Positions 6,685 through 15,034 of a stretch of 26,859 bases of DNA are shown here, piece by piece. The stretch is from contig JBEKNT010000034.1 in assembly GCA_049522565.1 (NCBI GenBank), forward strand, positions 1 to 26,859, read 5' to 3'. Within the stretch, counting starts at the first letter, position 1; each line of letters begins with the position of its first letter. This DNA is from JASHVB01 sp049522565. GTDB taxonomy: Bacteria > Pseudomonadota > Alphaproteobacteria > Acetobacterales > Acetobacteraceae. The notes under the pieces were generated by a model. The model was not told where the DNA came from. It saw only the letters and a program-made list of their open reading frames with translations, and made no database searches. Position numbers and translations under genes: made by a program.

Positions 6685-9165
6685 TTAGGTCGCTGCCACG
6701 TTCCAGATCCCCTCGGCGTATTCCCGGATGGCGCGGTCGGCGGAGAACCAGCCGGCCCGCGCGGTATTCAGCACACTGGAACGCCACCACGCATGGCGGT
6801 CATGCCAGCGCTCGGCGACCTCGCGCTGCATGGCGGCGTACGCCTCGAAGTCCGCGGTGACCAGGAAGTGGTCGGAGCCGGACAACTCGTCCACCAGGTC
6901 GCGAAAGCGCCACGGGTCGTCGGGCGAAAACGCGCCGTTGCCGACCAGGTCGAGCACGTCGCGCAAGGCCGCCGACCCGGCGAGGGTTTCCCCGGCACCC
7001 GGTCCGTAGCGCCGCCGGCTCGCCGCTTGCTCCGCGGTCAGCCCGAAGATGAAAATGTTGTCGGCGCCCACCCGATCGCGGATTTCGATATTGGCCCCGT
7101 CCAGCGTGCCGATGGTCAGTGCGCCGTTCAACGCCAGCTTCATGTTCCCCGTGCCCGACGCCTCCATCCCGGCCGTCGAGATTTGCTCGGACAAATCGGA
7201 GGCGGGAATGATCGCCTCCGCGAGGCTCACATTATAGTCCGGCAGAAACACCACCTTCAGCAAGCCGCGCAGTGCCGGATCGTGGTTGACCACGCGCGCC
7301 ACGTCGTTGATCAGCTTGATGATCAGCTTGGCGCGGTGATAGCCAGCCGCCGCCTTGCCGGCGAAAATCTTCACCCGCGGCACCCAGTCGAACGTCGGAT
7401 GGGTGCGGATCGTGCTGTACAGCGCGATGGTTTCCAGGATGTTCAGCAACTGCCGCTTGTACTCGTGGAAGCGCTTGATATGCACGTCGAACAGCGCGTC
7501 CGGATCGAGCTCGATGTCCAGCCGCTCGGCCACCAACCTGCCCACGGCGACCTTGTTGGCGCGCCGGATCGCCACCAGCCGGTCATGCACGCCGGCATCG
7601 TCGGCCGCCACGGCGAACCCTTCCAGCGCGTCGGCGTCGTCCAGCACGCGCGGTCCCACCACGTCCACCAGCAGCGCGGTCAGCTCGGGATTCGCCGCGA
7701 ACAGCCAGCGGCGGAAGGTGACGCCGTTGGTGCGGTTGACGATCCGCTCGGGATACAGCGCGTGCATGTCGCGGAACACCGTCTGCCGCATCAGCTCGGT
7801 ATGCAGCGCGGAGACGCCGTTCACCCGGTGCGAGCCGAGGAACGCCAGCGTGCCCATGCGCACCCGCCGCCCGCCGTCGTCGTCGATCAGCGACACGGCG
7901 GCGAGCGGCGGTGTGGCGGCCCCGCGCGTCGCGACCAACCCGTCGAGATGCGAGCGATTGATCTGGTGGATGATCTGCATGTGCCGCGGCAGCAGCCGCT
8001 CGACCAGCGTCACCGGCCAGGTCTCCAGCGCCTCCGGCAGCAGCGTATGGTTGGTGTACGAGAAGGTGTCGGCGGTGATTCGCCAGGCGGTGTCCCAGGG
8101 CAACTCGTGCTGGTCCAGCAACAGCCGCATCAGCTCGGGAACGGCGATGGACGGGTGCGTATCGTTCAACTGGATGGCGGCCTTGTCGGCCAGAGTGCGC
8201 ACGTCGCCGTGCTGCCGGATGTGGCGCCCCAGCAGGTCCTGCAACGACGCCGAGGAGAAGAAATATTCCTGGCGCAGCCGCAGCTCCTGGCCGGCCGGCG
8301 AGCCGTCGCCGGGATACAGCACCTGGGAGATCGCGTTGGCGTGCGCCCGCGCCGCCGAGGCGCCGACATGGTCACCGCGGTTGAACGCGTCCAGCCGCAG
8401 CGGGTCCGTCGCCCAGGCCGACCACAGCCGCAGCGTGTTGGCATAACGTCCGCGCCAGCCGACCACCGGCGTGTCGTAGGCGACGGCGGCGACCGTCTCG
8501 CCGGGGTGCCAGACGTAGCGCGGGCTGCCGTTCGCCGCCGCCAGCGTCTCGACCGTACCGCCGAAGCCGATGGTGTGGGCGACGTCGGGCCGGGCGAACT
8601 CCCACGGGTTGCCGAAGGTGAGCCAGTTCTCCGGGTATTCGACCTGCCAGCCGTCGCGGATCACCTGGCGGAACAGGCCATGGTTGTAGCGGATGCCGTA
8701 GCCATGCGCCGGGATGCCGAGGCTGGCCATGCTCTCCATGAAGCAGGCCGCCAGCCGGCCCAGCCCGCCATTGCCGAGTGCGGCGTCGGGTTCCATCTGG
8801 CGCAGCCGGTCGAAGTCTACGCCAAGCTCCGCCAGGGCGGCACGCATCTTGGTGGTCAGGCCGAGGTTGGTCAGCGCGTCCGTTAGCAGGCGGCCGAGCA
8901 GGAACTCGAGCGAGAGGTAATAGACGCGCTTGGCGCGGCTGGCATAGTTGGCGCGGGTGGAGGTCATCCAGCGCTCGGCGACATGGTCCCGCGTGGCGAG
9001 CGCCGTCGCGACGAACCAATCCCGGTCGGTGGCGACGATCGGGTCGCGGCCCACGGCGTAGGTGAGCTTGGCGACGACGAGGTCGCGCAGCGCGGCAACG
9101 TCTTCCCCCTCGGTTGGCAATGCGATGCGGGCTCGCGGGTCGTCCGGGGCGACGGGGGCATTCAT
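6685..9165 (-). CDS. glgP: Glycogen/starch/alpha-glucan phosphorylase
   Basis: The 826-aa product is a full-length GT35 phosphorylase, the pyridoxal-phosphate enzyme that releases glucose 1-phosphate from the non-reducing ends of alpha-1,4-glucan. The cofactor lysine is Lys676 in SGTGNMKLALNGALTIGT. The N-terminal half contains the family blocks LSLEFLLGR, NGGLGRLAACFMES and GYGIRYNHG, and later blocks include QLNDTHPSIAVPE and VKIFAGKAAAGYH. The size matches bacterial GlgP (about 800-830 aa). The start ATG has AAGGTGG about 10 nt upstream. No other glycogen gene is adjacent. An FNR/FixK-like box lies 83-96 nt upstream of the start, hinting at oxygen-linked control of glycogen breakdown. Confidence 0.96.
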   Translation of the reverse strand: MNAPVAPDDPRARIALPTEGEDVAALRDLVVAKLTYAVGRDPIVATDRDWFVATALATRDHVAERWMTSTRANYASRAKRVYYLSLEFLLGRLLTDALTNLGLTTKMRAALAELGVDFDRLRQMEPDAALGNGGLGRLAACFMESMASLGIPAHGYGIRYNHGLFRQVIRDGWQVEYPENWLTFGNPWEFARPDVAHTIGFGGTVETLAAANGSPRYVWHPGETVAAVAYDTPVVGWRGRYANTLRLWSAWATDPLRLDAFNRGDHVGASAARAHANAISQVLYPGDGSPAGQELRLRQEYFFSSASLQDLLGRHIRQHGDVRTLADKAAIQLNDTHPSIAVPELMRLLLDQHELPWDTAWRITADTFSYTNHTLLPEALETWPVTLVERLLPRHMQIIHQINRSHLDGLVATRGAATPPLAAVSLIDDDGGRRVRMGTLAFLGSHRVNGVSALHTELMRQTVFRDMHALYPERIVNRTNGVTFRRWLFAANPELTALLVDVVGPRVLDDADALEGFAVAADDAGVHDRLVAIRRANKVAVGRLVAERLDIELDPDALFDVHIKRFHEYKRQLLNILETIALYSTIRTHPTFDWVPRVKIFAGKAAAGYHRAKLIIKLINDVARVVNHDPALRGLLKVVFLPDYNVSLAEAIIPASDLSEQISTAGMEASGTGNMKLALNGALTIGTLDGANIEIRDRVGADNIFIFGLTAEQAASRRRYGPGAGETLAGSAALRDVLDLVGNGAFSPDDPWRFRDLVDELSGSDHFLVTADFEAYAAMQREVAERWHDRHAWWRSSVLNTARAGWFSADRAIREYAEGIWNVAAT

Positions 9166-9247
9166 GATGGCGCACCACCTTGGGTCGGGACGGCGGCATC
9201 ATCGGGGAGGGGAAGGAAAGAATGAGTTAAGGGCGCTGGTTCGCGGC

Positions 9248-9261
9248 CTGATCTCGATCAA
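9248..9261. promoter_or_regulatory. FNR/FixK-like box, nine of ten consensus bases
   Basis: CTGAT-CTCG-ATCAA, differing from TTGAT-N4-ATCAA only at the first base. Its centre is about 90 nt before the glgP start codon. A start of transcription near 9213 would put it at the classical -41.5 activating position for glgP. It could equally serve the divergent RyR-domain gene, or be chance. Confidence 0.35.
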
Positions 9262-9290
9262 CGCCCGTCGTGGCACGGGGTACGGATGGC

Positions 9291-9346
9291 CTTGCCAGGC
9301 TGGCGCGCTGACTGATTCAGGGCTTGCCGGTGCTCGGGCTTGCCAG
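9291..9346. repeat. Three phased short direct repeats (cttgccRg)
   Basis: cttgccag at 9291-9298, cttgccgg at 9323-9330 and cttgccag at 9339-9346; start-to-start spacings are 32 and 16 nt. The last two lie within a longer shared gggcttgcc. They could be a multi-site operator for the divergent genes. Confidence 0.3.
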
Positions 9347-9468
9347 CGCAGGTTGTGACGCCCTGTAATGACCTGCCAGCCAACGGCCGGACACGGTCGC
9401 GATAACTCGATGCACCCGCGGCATCGCTTCGCCTCGTTCGCCACAGAATCCTTCGCAGGTGACCTGAC

Positions 9469-12300
9469 ATGTCCGATGCAACCTCAACTGCCGCTGCACC
9501 ACTGCGCATCCTGGTCAGCGGCGACATGGTGGTGGACCACCACCTGTACAAGGGCGAACGGCCGTCACCCATCGAGCGCGGCAACCGCGGCGTGCGGCAC
9601 CTTCCGGAGGTTGGCGGTGCCAAGGGATTGCGGCTGCTGCTCGATGCCCTGGCAACCGAGGCCAGGCGGAAATACGACGAAGCGTGTGCGGCAGCGGCGA
9701 AGCAGGCAGCGGATGCCGCCATGGCTGCCGGCAAATCCAAAGAGGACGTCGAGGCCGCCGCCGCCGAGGCCGCCCGTCACCCATCTCCGCCGCTGCGTGA
9801 GCCAATCGCATGCAAGGCCTATCTTGGTGTCGAGCCGCCCGATTGCCACGCGCCGCAGGCGGTTCACCATGCTTTTGCGATCTGGCAGCCCTACCCACTC
9901 GATCGCGACAAGCCAGACAAAGAGAAAGTCTGGCGCACCAACCTGAAAATGGGTTACGGCCACGAGCCAATCTCGGCGGACCCGAATGCCTTGTTCACAC
10001 CGCGGCGGAGGGAATTCGCGGGAACGCCCGATCTGTTGGTTTTGGACGACGCAGGCTTCCTGTTCCGCAACAGCGACTATGCGGCGTGCTGGCACCTGCC
10101 GCAAGCGGCTGCGAACGCGCCCTGGATGTTGCTCAAATTGTCGGATCCGATTGCCCAGGGCGATCTCTGGCGCACCCTGGTGCCAGCAAAAAATGGCGCT
10201 CCCAGCCACGCCGATCGCATGGTGTGTCTGGTGTCCGTGGATGACCTGCGGAACGAGGACGTCAGGATAACGCCCGGCGTATCCTGGGAGAAGACGCTCG
10301 AAGACCTCAGCGATGAGCTCCGCAGTCCTACGCTCGCCCCGTTGGCACGCTGCCGGCATCTGGTGGTTGTGATCGGCGGCGAGGCGGTGTTGTGGATCGA
10401 TCGCGAAAGCGAGCGAAAGGCGGCGCATTTCTGCTTTGTGCCGAGCGCCGCGGAGGGCGATTTTGCGGCCGGATTCGAAGGCGAATCAATCGGCTATCTG
10501 ACTGCGATGGCATCGGCGCTGGCCTACGGAATGTCACAGACGTTGCCGGGAAAGGAGCTTGATCTCGCACCATGGATGGAAGCCGGGCTGCGAGCGATGC
10601 GCGATCTGCTGCGACAGGGGCATGGGCTGGTCGTCGAAGGCCCGCAAGGGCCGCGCGGCTATCCGGTTGACCGTCTGGCCCGGGTGATCCTGGCAGCGGG
10701 CTCGGGAGATCTGGCACAGGGTGTCATCGCGTGGCCGCCACAGCCGCGTTGTGGCCGGCCATGGATGATCGTGGAAGCCTCGCAGCGTCCACTGGACACA
10801 ACGGAGGTGCCGACGCTGGTCGGCTTGGCCGGGGAGGTAGTACGGCATGGCAGTGCCGCCTACGGCCGGCTGCCGCATGCAATTTTCGGCAAATTCATCA
10901 CCGCGGAGCGCGCCGAGATCGAAATGCTGCGCGGTATCCGCCGGCTGATGCTGGCGTACAAGCGCGCCGCAAAGACCAGCGAGAAGCCGCTGGCGGTGGG
11001 CGTATTCGGACCACCGGGTGCCGGCAAGTCCTTCGCGGTGCGCGAGATCGCCATGGATATCTTTGGCAAGGAGGCTTGGCTGGAATTCAACCTCTCGCAA
11101 TTCGCCAACCACGTCGACCTCAACGGCGCGCTGCATCGGGTGCGCGACAAGGTATTGGACGGCCAGATTCCGGTGGTGTTCTGGGACGAGTTCGATGCAC
11201 GCGGATTCCATTGGCTGCAGTATTTGCTGGCACCGCTACAGGATGGCCGTTTCCAGGATGGAGCGCTGAGCCATACCGTGGGACGCAGCGTGTTCGTGTT
11301 TGCGGGCGGCACCAGCCGATGCTGGGTGGATTTCGGACGGCACCGTAACCAAGAGGAGGAGGCACAGTCGAAGCTCCTCAAAGTGCCGGATTTCAAAAGC
11401 CGGCTGGATGCCTTTTACGATGTCAGTGGCCCGAACCCGCGCTGGCAGGTGGATGGCAAGGGCGACCCGGTGATGTGCGGCGACGAACCTTGCGCCGATG
11501 CGACCGATATCGGCTACACGATGCGCCGGGCATTGTTGATCCGCGGTCAGCTCGGGTTGGACCCGAAGGCGGTGCTTGATGTCGATGCCGACCTATTGCG
11601 GGCGCTGCTGCTGGTGCCGCAATACCGGCATGGCGCGCGTTCCCTCGAGAAAGTGGTGAAGGCGCTGGCTGCAACACGAGGCGCGCCGGTCGGTAGCTCC
11701 ACCCCGCCATCGCCGGTTGTGCTGCGTCGCTCCGACCTTCCACCGCCGGCACTGCTGGGCATATCTGTTGACGCCACGCAGTTCGATAAGCTGCTGGATG
11801 GCGGCCGGGCCTTTATCGAGGACCGCCTGGCGGAGGAAATGGCGCCAAAGTTCCACGAGGGGTACCGCAACACCGCGCGTGCAAAAGGCTGGTACATTCA
11901 GCCCCACATCGACCAACCATTCGAGAAACTCGATGCGGCCCTCAGGGAGGACAACATCGCGGCCGCACGCCGGCTTCCGTCGGTGCTCGCGCTGGCTGGC
12001 TTGGGAATCGAACCGGTCAACGCCACGCAAAAGTCCGCGGCGCCAGACTCCAAGACACTGGAAGCCCATCTGCGTCACAATCTGGAACGCCTGGCCGAGG
12101 CGGAGCATGACGGCTGGTGGGACTTCCGCCGCCGCAACGGCTGGACCCACGGTACGCCGCGTGACGACGCAAATCGTATCCACCCACTGATGGTGCCCTA
12201 CGAGAAGCTTTCGGAGGCAGCGAAGGATCTGGATCGCGACACGGTGCTGAAGTACGGCGACCGCCTGGCCGAAGCCGGGTACCGCGTTGTCTGGTTGTAA
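9469..12300 (+). CDS. PfkB-like / AAA+ ATPase / RyR-domain multidomain protein, function unknown
   Basis: A 943-aa protein with three regions. (1) Residues 1-360 resemble a degenerate ribokinase/PfkB fold: LVSGDMVVDHHL (16-27), GGAKGLRLLLDAL (49-61), LLVLDDAGFL (189-198), HLVVVIGGEAVLWID (297-311) and AEGDFAAGF (328-336) in place of the usual GAGD motif. An Ala/Glu-rich helical insert lies at about 62-104. (2) Residues 480-735 form an AAA+ module: Walker A GPPGAGKS (514-521), Walker B VVFWDEFD (569-576), a sensor-1-like FVFAGGTS (609-616), DFKSRLD (641-647) and a sensor-2-like GARSLEKVV (722-730). (3) Residues 795-935 are an RyR module with AEAEHDGWWDFRRRNGWTHG (876-895), then RDD (898-900), HPLMVPYEKL and DRDT. 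The start has AGGTGA upstream. RyR and AAA+ are well supported; the PfkB-like call is inferred from motif order. The gene stands alone, divergent from glgP. Confidence 0.85.
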   Translation: MSDATSTAAAPLRILVSGDMVVDHHLYKGERPSPIERGNRGVRHLPEVGGAKGLRLLLDALATEARRKYDEACAAAAKQAADAAMAAGKSKEDVEAAAAEAARHPSPPLREPIACKAYLGVEPPDCHAPQAVHHAFAIWQPYPLDRDKPDKEKVWRTNLKMGYGHEPISADPNALFTPRRREFAGTPDLLVLDDAGFLFRNSDYAACWHLPQAAANAPWMLLKLSDPIAQGDLWRTLVPAKNGAPSHADRMVCLVSVDDLRNEDVRITPGVSWEKTLEDLSDELRSPTLAPLARCRHLVVVIGGEAVLWIDRESERKAAHFCFVPSAAEGDFAAGFEGESIGYLTAMASALAYGMSQTLPGKELDLAPWMEAGLRAMRDLLRQGHGLVVEGPQGPRGYPVDRLARVILAAGSGDLAQGVIAWPPQPRCGRPWMIVEASQRPLDTTEVPTLVGLAGEVVRHGSAAYGRLPHAIFGKFITAERAEIEMLRGIRRLMLAYKRAAKTSEKPLAVGVFGPPGAGKSFAVREIAMDIFGKEAWLEFNLSQFANHVDLNGALHRVRDKVLDGQIPVVFWDEFDARGFHWLQYLLAPLQDGRFQDGALSHTVGRSVFVFAGGTSRCWVDFGRHRNQEEEAQSKLLKVPDFKSRLDAFYDVSGPNPRWQVDGKGDPVMCGDEPCADATDIGYTMRRALLIRGQLGLDPKAVLDVDADLLRALLLVPQYRHGARSLEKVVKALAATRGAPVGSSTPPSPVVLRRSDLPPPALLGISVDATQFDKLLDGGRAFIEDRLAEEMAPKFHEGYRNTARAKGWYIQPHIDQPFEKLDAALREDNIAAARRLPSVLALAGLGIEPVNATQKSAAPDSKTLEAHLRHNLERLAEAEHDGWWDFRRRNGWTHGTPRDDANRIHPLMVPYEKLSEAAKDLDRDTVLKYGDRLAEAGYRVVWL

Positions 12301-12515
12301 TGCCAGGCGCTCGTGACAGCGACTTACGGGCGCAGCGGGTATGCGTGGTTGTGTGTCACTCTCATGGGCGGTCGGTAGGACACTTGGATCGCATCCGGCC
12401 GCGCGCTACGGCCAGAACGGGGACGGCGAACGCAACGCCGCCACCCGAACCGGCATGATGAGGCAAGCAAGCGGCGCCGCGCAGGCCGGTGCAGCGAATT
12501 GCGCAGGGAGGTGCA

Positions 12516-14081
12516 ATGGACGAGTTCGGCGCGACCAGGCGCGGCGGCGATCTCGCTCTCGCCACGTCCGATCAGGCGGCGATCGACGGCATATTGGACA
12601 GCGCCGAGCGACTGGTCATTGCCTCCGCGGTCTCCGGCAACCCGTCGGCCACGCTGCTCTATTACGTGCGAGACGGGATCGATCTCATCTTCTTCTGTGG
12701 CGAGACCGCACGGATCGCCGCCCAGATCGCCATCAATCCCGCCGTCCAGGCCGCGGTCTGGTCCTGCGACACGCAGACGGACACGGCGGTGGAGGTGAGC
12801 GGCCGCTGCATCAAGCTGCGCGATCCGGCCCTCCGCAAGCGGGCCGCGGCGCGCCTCGGCGCCAGAAGCGAGGCGTTCGCCCGATTGAGTGAAGCCCCCC
12901 CCGCCAGCCCCGAGACGCTGGCGTGCTTCCGCCTGCGTCCGACCCGGCTCGCCCTGGTCAATCCGCTCGCCATTCCGCGCTTCTCCTGGCATGATTTTCC
13001 GCAGAACCAGCCGAGCGATGCCGCGCAGGCGCTGCAAGCATTCGGCGGCTGGATGCGGGTCTGGGTTGGCGCCGTCCGTGCGCCCATCTTTACCGCGATC
13101 GTCGTCCCGGTCCTGCTGGCGGCCGCCATTGCCCGGCACGCGATGCTGCACGCCCGGCACGACGGAACCTGGTCGTGGCTGATGTTCGCATGGGTGCTCT
13201 CCGGCGCGGTTCTCGCCGCCGCCGGCACCAACCTGATCAACGACTATGGCGACCACGGCAGCGGCGCGGACGACTGCAACCAGGCGGCGTCGAATCCCTT
13301 CACCGGCGGCAGCCGAACCATCCAGCTCGGCCTTATGGCGCCATGGAAGGTGCTCGCCGGCAGCGCCGCATGCTTTGCCGCGGTGGTGGCGATCGGGTTC
13401 CACATCAACGCGTTGATCGCGGGCTCGGCGTTTGCGGCAACGCCACTGCTGGCGATCGGCGTGATCGGCTGTGGCCTCGGGATCACGTATTCCGTCGGAC
13501 CGTTCCGCCTGAGCTATCGCGGCTGCGGCGAAGTGGCGGTCGCGCTCGGCTTCGGCCCGGTCGTCATGCTCGGCGCGAGCTATGCGTTGACGGCCGCGAG
13601 CGGGACGCCGTGGCCCTGGCTCGCCAGCCTGCTCGCCTCCCTCCCCGCCGCCACCTTCAATGTCGTCATTCTCTGGATCAACCAGTTCCAGGACGCGCCG
13701 GCCGACGCCGCGAGCGACAAACGCAACTGGGTGGTGCGCACCGCCGGGCGGGATGACGAGACGTTCCGCTTCGAGCGCCCGTTCGCCATTTATCGGACCA
13801 TCAACCTGTTATCCTTCGGCCTTGTCCTGCTGCTCGGTCTGCTCGGCTGCTTCGCCCCCGGCGTCGCAACGCCTTACCTCTGGCTCGCGCTATTGCCGTT
13901 TCCCATTTTCCTCATCGCCGAGCGCCGTGGCCGGCAATGGGTCGCGCGCTGGCAGGACCCTGCCGAGGACCGTCGTCGGCTGCCCTACGCATTGCTCCCG
14001 GTGAATGCGCTGACCATCCTGGTCCATTTCTCGACCGGATTGCTCCTCGCCCTCGGCTATCTCCTTGCGGGCAAGGCCTGA
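12516..14081 (+). CDS. FMN split-barrel (PNPOx-like) domain fused to UbiA/MenA-like prenyltransferase
   Basis: The 521-aa product has two parts. Residues 15-150 look like a pyridoxamine-phosphate-oxidase-type split barrel (ERLVIASAVSGNPSATLLYYV, then a VWSCDTQTDTAVEVSGRC strand pair). Residues 185-521 are a polytopic UbiA-superfamily prenyltransferase, closest in pattern to MenA. The first Asp-rich motif is NLINDYGDHGSGAD (239-252), followed by NPFTGGSR (260-267). The second is DAPADAASDKRN (393-404) followed by VVRTAGR. About eight hydrophobic segments are visible. UbiA enzymes transfer polyprenyl chains to aromatic acceptors in quinone synthesis at the membrane. The start at 12516 has GGGAGG 5 nt upstream. 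The acceptor is unknown. The last 192 nt overlap the convergent START-domain gene. Confidence 0.85.
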   Translation: MDEFGATRRGGDLALATSDQAAIDGILDSAERLVIASAVSGNPSATLLYYVRDGIDLIFFCGETARIAAQIAINPAVQAAVWSCDTQTDTAVEVSGRCIKLRDPALRKRAAARLGARSEAFARLSEAPPASPETLACFRLRPTRLALVNPLAIPRFSWHDFPQNQPSDAAQALQAFGGWMRVWVGAVRAPIFTAIVVPVLLAAAIARHAMLHARHDGTWSWLMFAWVLSGAVLAAAGTNLINDYGDHGSGADDCNQAASNPFTGGSRTIQLGLMAPWKVLAGSAACFAAVVAIGFHINALIAGSAFAATPLLAIGVIGCGLGITYSVGPFRLSYRGCGEVAVALGFGPVVMLGASYALTAASGTPWPWLASLLASLPAATFNVVILWINQFQDAPADAASDKRNWVVRTAGRDDETFRFERPFAIYRTINLLSFGLVLLLGLLGCFAPGVATPYLWLALLPFPIFLIAERRGRQWVARWQDPAEDRRRLPYALLPVNALTILVHFSTGLLLALGYLLAGKA

Positions 14082-14555
14082 GCAGGGTTCGCCGGGTCGG
14101 TCGGCGGGTGGATGGTGCGGGGCGACGCGGAAGCGCTGAGCAGCGCGGCGCTCGAACGCGGCGATGACGCGCTCCAGCATGATCGGCATCACCGGCGCCG
14201 CGATGCGTTCCAGCGTCCTGGAACGGAACGCGACCTCGAACCCGGCTTGGACAATGGTCTCGGCCGGCCCGTCTGGCGTGAACCGCCAGACAACGCGGTA
14301 ATACCGGAACGGCGGGTCATTCGACCGGATCTCGAGCCGATGCGGCGGGTCGGCATCGGCGGTCGAGCGGAACCTGACACGCACGCCGCCCAGGCTGACG
14401 ATTTGCTCGACAACGGCCCGCCCGGGCGTGCGGGTCAGCACACGCACGGCACGCCAGCCGGGCATGTAGAGGGGATAGGCCTCGATATCGGTGACCAGTT
14501 CGAAGAGAAACCCGATGGGATAAGCCAGCCTGCGCTCGATCTTGCAGCCGATCAT
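13890..14555 (-). CDS. COQ10/RatA-like START (SRPBCC) protein with unusual C-terminal extension
   Basis: The 221-aa product begins with a coenzyme Q-binding COQ10/RatA-type domain (residues 1-145): RRLAYPIGFLFELVTDIEAY and YMPGW at the N-terminus, a central beta-sheet rich in Val and Arg, and a long C-terminal helix (MLERVIAAFERRAAQR). Related proteins bind ubiquinone or similar lipids and help quinone function. Typical members end at about 150 aa. Here the frame stays open for about 70 more residues, a hydrophilic tail that is antisense to the end of the prenyltransferase gene, so it may be an ancestral stop lost rather than a real domain. The ATG has AAGG just upstream. Its neighbour, a UbiA-type enzyme, fits a quinone-related role. 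Confidence 0.8.
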   Translation of the reverse strand: MIGCKIERRLAYPIGFLFELVTDIEAYPLYMPGWRAVRVLTRTPGRAVVEQIVSLGGVRVRFRSTADADPPHRLEIRSNDPPFRYYRVVWRFTPDGPAETIVQAGFEVAFRSRTLERIAAPVMPIMLERVIAAFERRAAQRFRVAPHHPPADRPGEPCSGLARKEIAEGEEQSGREMDQDGQRIHREQCVGQPTTVLGRVLPARDPLPATALGDEENGKRQ

Positions 14556-15034
14556 CGTCGCCTTGCGAGGCGTCCGGGCACGGTGGGCATCAGCCGGCCA
14601 TGGTGCGTGGTGGTGTCGGCCCGGATGTCGCCGCGGGAGCGGAAGCCTTCCTGCCAGTCATGCAAACGACTCTGCGCCGGATTTCCGCAACGGAAAAGCC
14701 TTCCTTTTCAGCCTGCCGGCTTGGTGCAGGGTGCCCAATTCCTTGATCCAAATCAATGCGGTCCGCCGGGCAGGTCATTATCAGTTCGTGGCAAGTGCAG
14801 GTATTTACGAGGTGCGCCAGAAGCCACACCGAATGCTGATGCCGCCGTCGAGACGTGCACTGCCGTTGGCGTTGGCCGCCGGGCGGTGAGCCTGTTGTGC
14901 TGACGCTCATCGAGCCTCGTTGCTACTTGGGATGCAGTCCCCGACGAGCTGGTTTCTCGACCGACGGCCGAACGGGGATCGGTTCGGGATGCAAATCCCC
15001 AGACGATGCACTCTTTATTCCCGGGAGGCGGATC
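14556..15034. other. Regulatory gap before glpD
   Basis: 479 nt between the divergent START-domain gene and glpD. It contains a perfect FNR-type box (14743-14756) with a -10-like CATTAT (14776-14781), and then a leader of roughly 245 nt. The leader holds an 18-codon ORF (14833-14889, MLMPPSRRALPLALAAGR) without a clear ribosome-binding site, and a ggggat/atcccc stem near 14974-15000. No riboswitch class was recognised. Confidence 0.5.
14743..14756. promoter_or_regulatory. Perfect FNR/FixK-type binding box
   Basis: TTGAT-CCAA-ATCAA matches all ten conserved bases of the FNR/FixK-family site. A -10-like CATTAT at 14776-14781 predicts transcription from about 14788-14791, putting the box centre close to -41.5 in the rightward direction, the classical activating geometry. 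This points to glpD as the target. Leftward, toward the START-domain gene, no -10-like element was seen at the right distance. Confidence 0.65.

Larger units (their letters stand above)
9166..9468. other. Divergent promoter region between glgP and the RyR-domain gene
   Basis: A 303-nt gap with genes diverging from both ends, so it should hold two promoters. Visible are an FNR-like box (9248-9261) and three copies of cttgccRg starting at 9291, 9323 and 9339, that is, with spacings of 32 and 16 nt. No clean sigma70 promoter was identified for either gene. Confidence 0.5.

Noticed and set aside
6601..8886. 761-codon open frame on the plus strand
   Set aside because: Antisense to glgP, which is unmistakable on the other strand; the product has no recognisable motif.
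14833..14889. 18-codon leader ORF before glpD as a regulatory peptide
   Set aside because: No ribosome-binding site and no run of regulatory codons; noted only as part of the leader.
14974..15020. Possible riboswitch or tRNA-like structure before glpD
   Set aside because: Only short stems could be drawn; no conserved riboswitch core or tRNA cloverleaf was found.
14855..15034. Longer N-terminus for glpD
   Set aside because: The added 60 residues have no homology, and a strong GGGAGG site precedes the ATG at 15035.
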